The translations under genes and the position numbers were made by a program. This document shows, piece after piece, positions 9,225 to 19,140 of a DNA stretch of 64,000 bases. The notes below the pieces were generated by a model. The model made no database searches and had not been told where the DNA came from. It saw nothing but the letters and a program-made list of their open reading frames with translations. Location of the stretch: the NCBI GenBank assembly GCA_024707385.1, contig JANPZW010000008.1, forward strand, positions 620,001 through 684,000, in the 5' to 3' direction. The DNA is from Cellvibrionaceae bacterium (GTDB lineage: Bacteria > Pseudomonadota > Gammaproteobacteria > Pseudomonadales > Cellvibrionaceae). The first letter of the stretch is position 1. Each line of letters begins with the position of its first letter.

Positions 9225-11919
9225 ATGCCGTTAAACGATGTCGCAAATGAAACCGAACGCCTGGAAGCGCTTTGTGCGTTGAATCTGCTCGACACGCCAC
9301 CGGAAGAGCCGGTTTGATCGAATCACAAGGCTGGCGGCCCAGTTTTTTGATATGCCCATCGTGCTCGTTTCCCTCATTGATGAGCGGCGACAGTGGTTTA
9401 AATCGAGGTTCGGCCTGACAATTCCAGAAACACCGAGGGATCTCTCATTCTGCGCCTATGCGATCCAGAATCGCGATCTTCTGATTGTCGAAGATGCGTT
9501 TCTTGATACGCGATTCCTCAATAATTTATTGGTGATCAGCCAGCCCGGTATCCGATTCTACGCCGGCCAACCGATTTTCAGCCCAGACAGGCATGTGCTT
9601 GGTACGCTTTGTCTTATTGATACCAAGCCGCGTCAGTTGTTGCCGTCTCAGATATCCTCTTTACAGGATTTTGCTCTTCTGATTGATGAGGAAATCAGCA
9701 AATCAACCGTTGCCAGCAGTGTATTGGAGCGGCAGAAGGCTTTGCGTGACAGCGATGTCCGCTTTCGCTCCACATTTGAGCAAGCGGCTGTGGGTATTGC
9801 ACACGTCGACCTGCAAGGGCAATGGCTGCGAGTCAATCAAAAGCTTTGTGACATTGTGGGTTATAAAAAAGAGGAACTGGAGCGCCTGACTTTTCAAGAC
9901 ATCACTTTTCCCGAAGACCTCGAAAAGGGTCTGGAGCTTGTGAAGGAATTGTTAGTCGGTGAAAGGCAGACCTTTTCATTTGAGAAGCGGTATGTTCATA
10001 AATCATCCGCCATTATCTGGGTGAACGTGACCGTTTCGCTGGTCAGAAAGCGTGACGGGAGCCCCGATTATTGTATTGCCGTCATTGAGGACATCCAGGC
10101 CAGGATAACGGCCCAGGCTGAGCTGAAAAAATTGAATGCTGAACTGGAATCCCGTGTGACTGAACGCACCCGCGATCTGCAGGACCGCAACGAGATGCTG
10201 GCCAGGGAGGTCAGTCAGCGCCTGGTCGCGGAAGCTGTGCTGAAGGCCAGCGAGCATAGAATCAGAACCATCATCGACGGTTCTCTGGATGCGTTTATCG
10301 CCATCGATTCAAACGGTGTCATCACGGACTGGAATAGGGCAGCAGAGAACATTTTTGGCTGGCGACGCGAGGAAGTCATCGGCACGCCTCTTGCGGAAAC
10401 GATTATCCCACCGCAATTTCGGGAGCTGCATCGGGATGGACTTGAAAAATTTATCGCAACCGGGCATGGAGCCATTATCAACCGGCGACTGGAACTTCCG
10501 TCACGGACGAAAAATGGCGGTGAGATTCCGGTGGAAATGGCCATAAGCGTTTGTGATGTGGATGGCCAATATTGTTTTTCCGCGTTTCTGCATGACATAT
10601 CACAGCGTCACCAAGTGACACAGGCACTGGCCGAGAAGCAGCATCTGCTGGATACGATTCTCGATACAGTCGATATTGCGGTGATTGCCTGTTCGAGTCA
10701 GAACGATATCACCATATTAAACCGTGCGGCCCGAGGTCTTCTCGATTTAAGAGAAGGCTTGACAGCAGGAAGCTGCCTGCGAGACCTCAAATTATCGACA
10801 GCAGGAGCTTCAGAAGACCTAGCGAATTGCAGTGTATCCCTGTTGAGTCTAATGCAGGACGATGAAGTAAAGGACATGGAAATGCTGATCGGATCCGGTG
10901 CCCATGCGACCCATACTGTTCTGATAAGCAGCCATGCTCTGAGCGCTTCAAGTGGTGAGAGATTTGGCACCGTTTTGGCGATGAAGGATATTACAGAGCG
11001 AAAAACAATCGAAATGCGTCAAATGGAAAGTGAAGAGCGGCTGCGCATGATTGCGGATAATCTACCGGTTCTGATCGCCTATCTCGATTTGGATTTGCGC
11101 TATCGTTTTGCCAACCAAAAATACCGTGAATGGTATGGTGTTGAGCATGAGCAGATGGCGGGGAAAACCATCGTGGAAGTGTTTGGCGAGCATTTCTATG
11201 AATTACGCAGACGATATTTACATCGCTGTCTGGCAGGCGAAACCGTTCGCTTGGATATCGAACTGGACAATGAAGCATCTTCGAGAATTATTGAGTCCAT
11301 TTATATTCCAGATAAAAAAGGCAACGAAGTTGTCGGCCTCTATGTACTTTCAACGGATGTGACGACCATAAGGCAGCAGGAGGCCAAGCTCAATGCACTG
11401 GCACGGGTTGATACCCTTACCGGTTTGTGGAACCGGCGCAGTTATGAGGAGAAGTTTCGTGAAGCGGTGTCCCGCGCTGCCCGTGCAGGACAGTTATTGG
11501 GACTGCTGTTTCTGGATGTGGATTATTTCAAGAAAATCAACGATACCCTCGGCCATGCCGGCGGCGATATCGTACTTAGGGAATTTGCTCATCGCCTAAA
11601 ATCATCCGTCAGGGAAACGGATTCTGTGTTCCGCCTTGCTGGTGACGAGTTCACGATCATTCTGGAAGGCATTAGGGAATCGAAGGATGTTGAGGTGGTG
11701 GCACAGAAAATCGTGGAGACGATTCGCAGGCCATTTCAGGTATCAGATAAGGAATTGGCCGTTACCACCAGCATCGGCGCTGTGGTTGGTCATCTCGCGT
11801 CAGGAGACATTGAGGCGCTTAACCGACGCGCTGACGAAGCGCTTTATGAGGCCAAAGGTGCTGGGCGGAATAGGTATTATCTGATTGATAAGGAATTGGG
11901 TATGGCCAGAATATCCTAA
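9225..11919 (+). CDS. GAF-multiPAS diguanylate cyclase (AGDEF), one frame break near the start
   Basis: The true start is the ATG at 9225 (MPLNDVANETERLEALCALN). An extra C near 9308 (GAGCCGGTTTGA where GAGCGGTTTGAT is expected) breaks the frame, and the remainder runs from 9352. Repaired, the protein has about 897 residues: GAF, PAS, a coiled coil ending KLNAELESRVTERTRDLQ, three further PAS domains, and a GGDEF domain. The catalytic loop is AGDEF, a variant found in active cyclases. The Mg-binding DVD is intact and an RETD inhibitory site lies five residues upstream. Diguanylate cyclase activity is likely, opposing the neighbouring EAL protein, with which it shares GAF sequence. No transmembrane segment is seen. 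Confidence 0.87.
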
Positions 11920-11979
11920 CGATCATCAATACGATCATCAATACGATCATCAATACGATCATCAATACGATCATCAATA
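11920..11979 (+). repeat. Five exact tandem copies of a 12-bp unit
   Basis: The unit CGATCATCAATA occurs five times without mismatch, beginning at the base after the TAA of the diguanylate cyclase gene. Its length is a multiple of three. Such arrays arise by replication slippage and vary in copy number between strains. No protein or RNA role can be read from it. Confidence 0.95.
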
Positions 11980-12068
11980 GATGAACCGCCGGACCATCAC
12001 TTCATATCCGATAGTGATAGTCCAACATACGCCATATAATCGTGGACATAAGTGTTGAGATTTTCAGG

Positions 12069-12287
12069 TCAGGCGGTGTGGGAAGGTTCGCAGCAATAGT
12101 AACATCCATTAATTCTTTGCTCGGGACATCTCTCTTTGGTCTGTGAAACAGCATCCTGACAGTTCGCGTAAAGTCCTATATAGATTTGATTTTCCAATTC
12201 CGGTATGTATAAGCATCCTGTTGTAGTGTCGTGGATTTCATAATCTCCATTAGGTTGTGGATTTTTGTTGATGATGAATATCGGCAT
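12069..12287 (-). CDS. Small conserved-type hypothetical protein
   Basis: A 72-residue protein (MPIFIINKNPQPNGDYEIHD...) with an aromatic and Cys-rich C-terminus (INGCYYCCEPSH). It has no signal peptide or membrane segment. The composition and clear domain-like sequence suggest a real gene; I do not know its function. The paired Cys could bind metal. It converges on the cyclase gene and is not part of an obvious operon. Confidence 0.6.
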   Translation of the reverse strand: MPIFIINKNPQPNGDYEIHDTTTGCLYIPELENQIYIGLYANCQDAVSQTKERCPEQRINGCYYCCEPSHTA

Positions 12288-12885
12288 TTAAATGTCTCGT
12301 TCAATTCTGAAATTAATTAGGTCTGAAGACGATTGTTAAATTTACAAATGATAAGAAAGTCAGAGTGGCTTTACGGATTAATCCTGCTAATCCCCCATTT
12401 TTTGAGTTGCATTTAAGCCGCCAAAGAAGATTTGGTACTTTATTAGCCTGGTTGGGTTTTATATCTGCGCCAAGGTTGAATTTTCCACAAGGTCTTTGGC
12501 GGAGCGAGCCAAATCTCTTGGATGAATGCCTGGATTGTTTAGGGGCAGTGTGGGCTCGTCCAGTGGCGCTCTTGAGAGACGGCCTTGGCAAGGCAGCTCA
12601 TACAATCTTAACGAGTCGACCCGCAGGAATTCTTCTGCGGGTTCTTTTTGTACCCACAACCTCGTGATTTCACTGACTGTCAAGTTCGCAGGGCCACCGG
12701 TTCGCCCGGTAACTCTAATCGATTACACTATGCAATGAATAACTATGTCCGGCAGCGAACTATGCCCGGCAATTGCACTGATGCCACTCTTTGCTACACT
12801 GATTTTCAATTTTCACTCTACATAATAAGTTTATGTGCGTGCATTATTTCACTCATGTATTTAATGCGTATAAAACATCTTCATA
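12288..12885. other. Roughly 600-bp region without a supported gene
   Basis: Several overlapping frames (for example 12365-12667 plus, 12313-12591 minus) lack convincing starts or recognisable domains. The only clear element is a terminator-like hairpin at 12619-12649. A non-coding RNA ending at that hairpin is possible, but nothing in the sequence identifies one. Confidence 0.4.
12619..12649 (+). terminator. Rho-independent terminator-like hairpin
   Basis: An eight-base stem (ACCCGCAG/CTGCGGGT) with an eight-base loop is followed by TCTTTTT on the plus strand. This is a canonical intrinsic terminator. No plus-strand protein gene precedes it closely, so the transcript it ends is unknown. Confidence 0.65.
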
Positions 12886-14300
12886 CTACGGTGATTTCGA
12901 CAAGTCTTTAGAATCAACGCTAAACCAATTCTGCCAGGAGCTTGTACCACGCACTTCAATTGGAACAACAGGAATTAAATTTTCCTTTAAAACATGTGTT
13001 TGATTTACCGCTTTTGCGAGCCGAGCTTTGACAGAGTGAATACACTCCCGATCACCAAATTCACATAGGTCTAAATGGGTTCCACCACAGGGTCCATTCG
13101 CCAAACCTTTGGGGCAAGTTTCCGGGCATACATATAAGGTATCTGCCAATCGACACTGCCCACAGCTTTCGCAATCAACGGCAAGATGCTTGGTTAAATG
13201 CTCTACTTTCAATACCAATTTATTTGCTAAGGGGCGTTTCAGTAGCTGTGACCTAAACACGGCTCTGCCAATTGCTTTGGAAATAGTTGATTGAAAAAAA
13301 AGCCCCATGAATAAAATTCAAATAGTGGTATTTAAGAGTGCTTTTCGCCGGTAATGGCTCGGATTGGATATTAACGTCTGGCGCAAATTCTTTCCCTGTT
13401 TGTATGCTCCAAAGTGCATTCCAAAGCGACATGCATGAAGGTAAATCCAGGTTTCTATATTCCTCAATGTACTTCTCCAATAGATCCTGATCTTCAGGTT
13501 TATGGCAAGCAGACAGGTAAACACCTGAAAAACCTAAATGCTTACACAGCAAAATTTGCAGCGCACAGCGCTTATAGACACGATGTTCGTTCCCTTCTTT
13601 TTTTTTCTTGTTTGAGTACTGTCAGCAAGTGGGGAGTAATCACAATCCCTGCCACTTTCTTCTTCAAAATAAATTGAGCGCGCTCAATCGTTAGCGGCAT
13701 CACACAGGCTAACATTTTTTGGGAATAGTGATTCTGCTTTAAAAAATCCTGTGCTTCTTTCAAAGCAGATAGGTCATATCCCAATTGGGTAATGACATAG
13801 TCTGCCCCTGCTTTAATCTTTTTATGGAGCTTTAAATACTGTGCCTCTTTTTCTGCTTCGGTGTATTTGAAAGGATTAAGCGCTACACCAATGTAAAAGC
13901 CGCCTTGCCGCTTAGCCTCCATCACCGCATTAATGGACTCTAAATAGCGCGTTCTGAGGAGGCCATCATCACCGGATTGGTGATTTTTGAGCTTATCGCC
14001 GGTGAGTAATAATAGGTTTTCCTGCCCCTGTGATTTTGCCTGGTGTAAAAACTGTACAAAATTCTGAATATCGCGCCCTTTCCCAGAGTAATGGATGAGC
14101 TTTTCTGCATGCTCTGGGTAGAGCCTGGATATATCCAAGGGGGCAGCATCATCGTCCCCATGTACCCTGTCCGCCAAGGTCATGCATACAGGGAAACCCG
14201 CAAAGTGCGCCCTCAAAGGGAGCTGGTTTTGCTTGGAGGCTAGGTATTCGAAAAGCACGCAGAATTGCTGATGAGAAAGATATCTGGCGAGTAAAGACAT
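12886..14300 (-). CDS. Methylenetetrahydrofolate reductase fused to the Cys-rich MTHFR C-terminal domain, two frame breaks
   Basis: Reads as one gene of about 470 residues once two homopolymer errors are repaired: an extra base in the T9 run 13598-13606 and one in the A8 run 13294-13301. The N-terminal part (to residue ~300) is a TIM-barrel MetF-type flavoprotein (FEYLASK start, LADRVHGDDDAAPLDI, NLLLLTGD, YIGVALNPF, GADYVITQLGYD). These enzymes reduce 5,10-methylene-THF to 5-methyl-THF. The C-terminal part has C-x2-C-x2-C, CPETCPKGLANGPCGG and CEFGDRECIH, the MTHFR_C signature that probably binds metal or an iron-sulfur cluster. The gene diverges from mesX with a MetR-box match in between, so regulation by methionine demand is likely. 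The pairing with a folate-independent synthase is unexpected. Confidence 0.8.
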
Positions 14301-14450
14301 TGAAAATTTCTTCTACGCAGGAGCGAAATCGAGCAACCAATGGCGATTAAGCCCTCAGTCACTGGTTAAACCTTAGCAATCTTATTGGCTTTCCTTCGAG
14401 CTCAATTCTCCTAAAAATTTGACCATTTACCAACCCCCCACACACTATCA

Positions 14451-14463
14451 TGAATAATTTTCA
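14451..14463. promoter_or_regulatory. MetR box between divergent methionine genes
   Basis: TGAATAATTTTCA matches the MetR operator TGAANNWNNTTCA exactly. A second, imperfect copy (TGAAAATATGTCA) starts at 14472. Both lie between the divergent reductase (start 14300) and mesX (start 14567) genes. The MetR-like regulator encoded at 18239 is the natural candidate to bind here. Confidence 0.7.
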
Positions 14464-14566
14464 TTAAGATGTGAAAATATGTCATTTTTATTCATGGTGG
14501 CTATCGGGTATAAATCTCACCCTAACAAAACTTAGGCTTTTCGCATTGATCGGAGTGTCAGCCACA

Positions 14567-15568
14567 ATGAGCAACGAACTTACTTTTACGCTTAAAAGCA
14601 TTCGCTTTGATGAGAATTATCAGCCTGCCGGTAATACGCGCATTACTACCAACTTTGCCAACTTGGCGAGGGGCGAGCGTCGCCAGGAGAATCTGCGCGA
14701 TACATTAAAGATGATCGATAATCGCTTTAATAGCTTTGCACATTGGGATAACCCTAACAGCGACCGCTATTCGCTCGAACTGGATATCATTTCTGTCGAT
14801 ATCAATATTGAAGGTCATGGCCATCCCTTTCCTTCATTTGAAATTTTGAAAACCTATATTATTGATCACAAAACAAACAAACGCATTGAAGGTATTGTGG
14901 GGAACAACTTTTCTTCTTATGTGCGCGATTATGATTTCAGCGTGCGCCTGTTGGATCATAACAAGGGAAAGACCGGCTTTAGCGTACCGGAGAATTTTGG
15001 CGATCTGCACGGCAAGCTGTTTCAGTGTTTTGTGAATTCGGATACCTATAAAGAGAATTTCAATAAACTTCCGGTTGTTTGCCTGAGCGTGTCAGATAAC
15101 AAAGTTTATCAGCGTACAGAAAATCAGCATCCGATACTGGGCGTTGAATACCTGCCAAATGAATCATCCTTAACAGAGAAATATTTCAAAAAAATGGGCT
15201 TTGAAGTTCGCTACTTTCTGCCGCAAAACTGTGCGGCGCCCTTGGCGTTTTATTTCTTTGGCGACTTGCTGAACGATTACACCAATCTTGATCTAATCAG
15301 CACCATCAGCACCATGGAATCTTTCCAAAAGATTTACCGCCCAGAAATTTACAATGCGAATTCCGTGGCAGGCGCATGCTATAAACCACACTTGAACAAT
15401 CAGGATCATTCATTGACGCGTATTGTTTATGATCGTGAAGAGCGCAGCCGTCTGGCGGTTCAGCAGGGCAAGTTTGCTGAAGAGAATTTTATCAAGCCAC
15501 ACTTGGCTGCACTTGAGCAATGGTCTGCCAGCTACGCGGCGAAAGCCATAAAGAGCTACGCGGCGTAA
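14567..15568 (+). CDS. mesX: MesX, DUF1852 partner of core methionine synthase
   Basis: I choose the ATG at 14567 (MSNELTFTLKSIRFDENYQPAGNTR), preceded by CGGAG about 10 bases upstream; the longer open frame adds 32 unlikely residues. The 333-residue protein is a full-length DUF1852 member. In aerobic bacteria this family (MesX) is required by the core methionine synthase MesD, which works without 5-methyl-THF or cobalamin but needs oxygen. It has no signal peptide and is probably cytosolic. It is the first gene of an operon with mesD, a flavin reductase and a TauE-type exporter, downstream of a MetR-box match. Its chemistry is not visible from sequence; an oxygenase-like supply of the methyl group has been suggested by the oxygen need and fits the flavin reductase neighbour. 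Confidence 0.88.
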   Translation: MSNELTFTLKSIRFDENYQPAGNTRITTNFANLARGERRQENLRDTLKMIDNRFNSFAHWDNPNSDRYSLELDIISVDINIEGHGHPFPSFEILKTYIIDHKTNKRIEGIVGNNFSSYVRDYDFSVRLLDHNKGKTGFSVPENFGDLHGKLFQCFVNSDTYKENFNKLPVVCLSVSDNKVYQRTENQHPILGVEYLPNESSLTEKYFKKMGFEVRYFLPQNCAAPLAFYFFGDLLNDYTNLDLISTISTMESFQKIYRPEIYNANSVAGACYKPHLNNQDHSLTRIVYDREERSRLAVQQGKFAEENFIKPHLAALEQWSASYAAKAIKSYAA

Positions 15569-15646
15569 TCCATTAAGCATTACAGATTGTTTATTTGAGT
15601 AAGGTTCTTAACTTAGGCAAGACCCTTTATTAAAACAAGGTTATTG

Positions 15647-16681
15647 ATGATGAATAAATTATTACCGACTTCAACCGCAGGCAGTTTGCCAAAACCCTCT
15701 TGGCTTGCGCAGCCGGAAACACTCTGGTCTCCTTGGAAATTAGAGGGTGAAGAATTGGTTGACGGCAAACAAGACGCATTGCGTTTGTCGCTGCAAGAAC
15801 AAGAACATGCCGGCCTTGATATCGTGGGTGATGGCGAACAATCGCGCCAACACTTTGTTACCACCTTTATTGAGCATCTCGAAGGAGTTGATTTCGAACA
15901 CCGCGAAACCGTTCGAATTCGCGACCGCTACGACGCCAGCGTACCAACAGTGGTTGGCGCTGTTAGTCGTAAAAAACCGGTGTTTGTTGAGGATGCAAAA
16001 TTTTTACGCACACAAACCGATCAGCTGATTAAATGGGCTCTGCCTGGGTCTATGACTATGATCGATACACTATCCGATAAACACTATAAAAGCCGCGAAA
16101 AACTCGCGTGGGAATTCGCCAAAATTCTCAATCAGGAAGCGAAAGAATTAGAAGCTGCAGGTGTGGATATTATCCAGTTTGACGAGCCTGCTTTTAACGT
16201 GTTTTTTGATGAAGTAAATGATTGGGGTATGGCCACTCTGGAAAGAGCCATCGAAGGTTTAAAGTGCCAAACTGCGGTTCACATCTGCTATGGCTATGGT
16301 ATTAAAGCCAATACCGAGTGGAAAAAAACCTTGGGTTCAGAGTGGCGCCAATACGAGCAGATTTTCCCGAAACTGCAAAAATCCAATATCGATATGATCT
16401 CGCTGGAGTGTCACAACTCGCATGTGCCTATGGATTTACTGGAACTGATTCGCGGCAAAAAAGTAATGGTAGGTGCTATCGACGTAGCAAGTAACACCAT
16501 CGAAACACCAGGGGAAGTTGCCAACACTATTCGCAAAGCCCTTCAGTTTGTGGATGCGGAAAATCTTTGCCCCTGCACCAACTGCGGTATGGCGCCTTTG
16601 CCTCGTCATATCGCAAGAGGCAAATTGCAGGCATTAACGGCGGGTGCTGCAATTGTCCGCAGAGAACTTTTGGGAAAATAA
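15647..16681 (+). CDS. mesD: MesD, core methionine synthase (MetE C-terminal-like)
   Basis: A 344-residue homologue of only the catalytic C-terminal barrel of MetE, lacking the folate-binding N-terminal half. Zinc ligands expected for homocysteine activation are present: His and Cys in AVHICYGYG, Glu in MISLECHNS, and Cys in CTNCGMAPLP. The substrate-binding segment (QFDEPAF) is also present. Start: ATG at 15647, six bases after an AAGG ribosome-binding site; ATG 15650 is nearly as good. It follows mesX by 78 bp. Neighbourhood with DUF1852 distinguishes it as MesD rather than a truncated MetE. It methylates homocysteine to methionine in the cytoplasm. Confidence 0.87.
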   Translation: MMNKLLPTSTAGSLPKPSWLAQPETLWSPWKLEGEELVDGKQDALRLSLQEQEHAGLDIVGDGEQSRQHFVTTFIEHLEGVDFEHRETVRIRDRYDASVPTVVGAVSRKKPVFVEDAKFLRTQTDQLIKWALPGSMTMIDTLSDKHYKSREKLAWEFAKILNQEAKELEAAGVDIIQFDEPAFNVFFDEVNDWGMATLERAIEGLKCQTAVHICYGYGIKANTEWKKTLGSEWRQYEQIFPKLQKSNIDMISLECHNSHVPMDLLELIRGKKVMVGAIDVASNTIETPGEVANTIRKALQFVDAENLCPCTNCGMAPLPRHIARGKLQALTAGAAIVRRELLGK

Positions 16682-16724
16682 CCCGGATCTAAAAATCGCT
16701 AGCGCGCAGTTTAGGAACAAGGTG

Positions 16725-17261
16725 ATGATTGAAGCAGCAGACTTTAGAAATGCAATGTCTTTGTTAACCAGCGCAGTAAGTGTGGTAACCACAACAGGGG
16801 CGTGCGGTCGTTACGGATTTACAGCGTCCGCTGTATGCAGCGTTACTGATATGCCTCCGACACTCTTGGTCTGTATGAATAAATCATCATACTTGCATGC
16901 AAAATTTGTAGAAAACAAAGTTTTGGCCGTGAATGTGTTGGGCGCACTACATCAGGAAATTTCCAATGTGTTTGCATCCAAACTGGATGCAGAAGAGCGG
17001 TTTAAGCATGGCAGTTGGACGGAATTAAAAACCGGTGCACCCGTTTTAACCGATTCATTGGTAACCTTTGATTGCCAGCTTGAACAAGCTCAGACCGTTG
17101 GCACTCATGATATTTTCATTTGCCGCGTTGTCGCGATTAAACAAAACCAAAAAGAAGAAGGGCTAGCTTATTTTAACCGCGCTTATCATCAGATGGGGCA
17201 AGCAATGGAGCGTAACTCACGCATTGATAGTGCCAGCCTTGTGAGCGAAGCTAGAGCATGA
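16725..17261 (+). CDS. Flavin reductase-like (RutF/HpaC type) FMN-binding protein
   Basis: A 178-residue split-barrel flavin reductase: FRNAMSLLTSAVSVVTTTG start, GFTASAVCSVTDMPPTLLVCMNKSS, FAVNVL-like strand, EGLAYFNRAYHQM end. These proteins reduce FMN or FAD with NAD(P)H and often feed two-component monooxygenases. Start ATG 16725 (or the overlapping GTG 16722) follows AGGA at 16713; the longer frame overlaps mesD and is not needed. It sits between mesD and a TauE-type exporter, whose start it overlaps by four bases (ATGA). I infer that it supplies reduced flavin to the oxygen-dependent MesX/MesD reaction, which is not shown by the sequence. Confidence 0.85.
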   Translation: MIEAADFRNAMSLLTSAVSVVTTTGACGRYGFTASAVCSVTDMPPTLLVCMNKSSYLHAKFVENKVLAVNVLGALHQEISNVFASKLDAEERFKHGSWTELKTGAPVLTDSLVTFDCQLEQAQTVGTHDIFICRVVAIKQNQKEEGLAYFNRAYHQMGQAMERNSRIDSASLVSEARA

Positions 17262-18082
17262 GCGAATTCTTGAGTCAGTGGTTACCCACGATTGCTGCCA
17301 TGCTTGTCACCGGTGCTTGTGCGGGGATACTTGCAGGCCTACTCGGTGTTGGTGGTGGCATTGTTATCGTGCCCGTACTGTATTTTGTATTGCAGGCTGC
17401 GGGAGTGAGCCCCGCAACGGCCATGCTGGTAGCCACCGCGACATCGCTATTAACGATTGTGCCTACCAGTATTTCTTCCATTCGCGCACATCACAAACGG
17501 GGTAATGTGGATTGGCTATTGGTGAAACGATGGTGGCCGTTTATGTTGGTTGGAGTTGCGTTGGGTAGCACGTTTGCGCTCAATGCCAAAGGCACCGCAG
17601 CGAGTGCGATCTTCGGTGTAGTGGCTGTTTTGGTCGCTCTCAATATGCTGTTTCGCGCAAAAGCAGCGCCTATTACCCAGCAATTACCCGACATAAAAGG
17701 CCAGGGTGCAATGGCGGGATTTATCGGTTTTTTCTCGGTAATTATGGGGGTTGGTGGCGGCACTATCGGTGTGCCGCTACTCACTGCGTGTAATTATTCA
17801 CCGCATCGTGCCGTGGGTACAGCCTCGGTATTTGGCATTCTCATCGCATTGCCTGGCTCACTTGCGATGTTGTTTGCGCACACGCCTGCAGATGCACCTG
17901 AGGGTATGATAGGCATGATCAATTTGCCGGGTTTTCTCTGCATAGTGCCGCTCACAGTACTGCTTGCACCTGTCGGTGCATGGATCGGTTCCAAGCTGGA
18001 TTCTGTAATGCTCAAACGCGTGTTTGCGATTTTCCTATTGATCAGCGGTGGTCGTATGTTGATGCAGGTTTTAGGATTTTAA
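17258..18082 (+). CDS. TauE/SafE-family membrane exporter
   Basis: A 274-residue integral membrane protein with eight predicted hydrophobic segments and two repeat halves marked by GLLGVGGGIVIVPVL and MGVGGGTIGVPLL, the TauE/SafE (sulfite exporter, DUF81) signatures. Members export sulfite, sulfonates or related organosulfur compounds across the inner membrane. The start codon overlaps the flavin reductase stop (ATGA), so the two are translationally coupled. In this operon it could remove a sulfur-containing or one-carbon by-product of the MesD pathway, for example sulfite if a sulfonate is the methyl source; this is inference. Confidence 0.85.
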   Translation: MSEFLSQWLPTIAAMLVTGACAGILAGLLGVGGGIVIVPVLYFVLQAAGVSPATAMLVATATSLLTIVPTSISSIRAHHKRGNVDWLLVKRWWPFMLVGVALGSTFALNAKGTAASAIFGVVAVLVALNMLFRAKAAPITQQLPDIKGQGAMAGFIGFFSVIMGVGGGTIGVPLLTACNYSPHRAVGTASVFGILIALPGSLAMLFAHTPADAPEGMIGMINLPGFLCIVPLTVLLAPVGAWIGSKLDSVMLKRVFAIFLLISGGRMLMQVLGF

Positions 18083-18238
18083 TCTCGTCTATTTTGAAAA
18101 TAGGCCAATGAGAAATTTTTGAAACGCCATGAGCAGAAAAGCTTTGTACTTATGGCATGTAGGCAATATGCCAAGCCTGCCTACTTATGATTTAAAATGA
18201 TAATTTCGGAAATACATTAACTTTATTCGTGTGGTTCT

Positions 18239-19135
18239 ATGCTAGAACGAAGCCATTTAATGGTAGTGAGAGAAATTGAGCGCGAGGGTTCATTGACCGG
18301 CGCTGCGAATAAGCTCTTTCTCACCCAGTCGGCCATTAGCCATACCATCAAAAAAATAGAGCAAAATCTGGGTATGAACCTCTGGATTCGCGAAGGACGC
18401 AGCCTGAAACTTACGCAGGCTGGACAATATCTATTGGCAGTGGCAAATCGTATTTTACCGCAACTGGATTATGCGGAGGAGCGCTTGCGCCAGTATGCTC
18501 AAGGCGAGCGTGGAGAGTTGCGTATCGGGATGGAGTGTCATCCCTGCTACCAATGGTTGCTCAAATTGGTGTCGCCCATCCTGTCTGCGTGGCCCGATGT
18601 AGAAGTGGATGTTAAACAGAAATTTCAGTTCGGAGGCCTGGGTGCGCTTTTTGGATATGAAATAGATTTGCTGGTAACACCTGATCCTCTATACAAGCCA
18701 GGATTGCATTACGAACCTGTTTTTGACTACGAACAAGTCCTGGTAGTGAACCGCTCTCATCGATTGGCAAAAGCTAAATTTATTGAGCCAGAGGATGTTG
18801 CGTCAGAAGTATTGATTACTTATCCGGTATCGGTTGAACGATTGGATATTTACAATCAGTTCCTGGCACCTGCCGGTATCAGCCCCAAACGCCATAGACC
18901 CATTGAAACCACAGACATTATGTTGCAAATGGTGGCTAGTGGACGTGGCATAACAGCACTTCCACGCTGGTTAGTGGAAGAATACGGCAGCAAACTTGAT
19001 GTAGTGCCCGTCAGTTTGGGTAAGCAAGGAATTCATAAGCACATATTTCTGGGTATTCGCGAAGCTGATATAGATATTGATTATCTGCGCGCATTTGTAG
19101 AACTAGCTCGACAACTTCACAATTCCAATGAGTAA
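18239..19135 (+). CDS. metR: MetR-like LysR-family regulator
   Basis: A 298-residue LysR-type regulator. The N-terminal helix-turn-helix (residues 3-60: [34 protein letters not shown]) is followed by a substrate-binding effector domain ([20 protein letters not shown]...). The effector segment ECHPCYQWL and the overall length match MetR, which uses homocysteine as co-activator. It lies 156 bp downstream of the exporter on the same strand, so it may have its own promoter. A MetR-box match at 14451 upstream of mesX and the reductase supports this identity. Confidence 0.85.
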   Translation: MLERSHLMVVREIEREGSLTGAANKLFLTQSAISHTIKKIEQNLGMNLWIREGRSLKLTQAGQYLLAVANRILPQLDYAEERLRQYAQGERGELRIGMECHPCYQWLLKLVSPILSAWPDVEVDVKQKFQFGGLGALFGYEIDLLVTPDPLYKPGLHYEPVFDYEQVLVVNRSHRLAKAKFIEPEDVASEVLITYPVSVERLDIYNQFLAPAGISPKRHRPIETTDIMLQMVASGRGITALPRWLVEEYGSKLDVVPVSLGKQGIHKHIFLGIREADIDIDYLRAFVELARQLHNSNE

Positions 19136-19140
19136 CCACC

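Noticed and set aside
11920..11979. Tandem array as a CRISPR
   Set aside because: Units are contiguous 12-mers without spacers and no cas gene is present.
12288..12650. A 6S, SRP or tmRNA gene ending at the hairpin
   Set aside because: None of the conserved sequence marks of these RNAs could be found by eye; only the terminator is supported.
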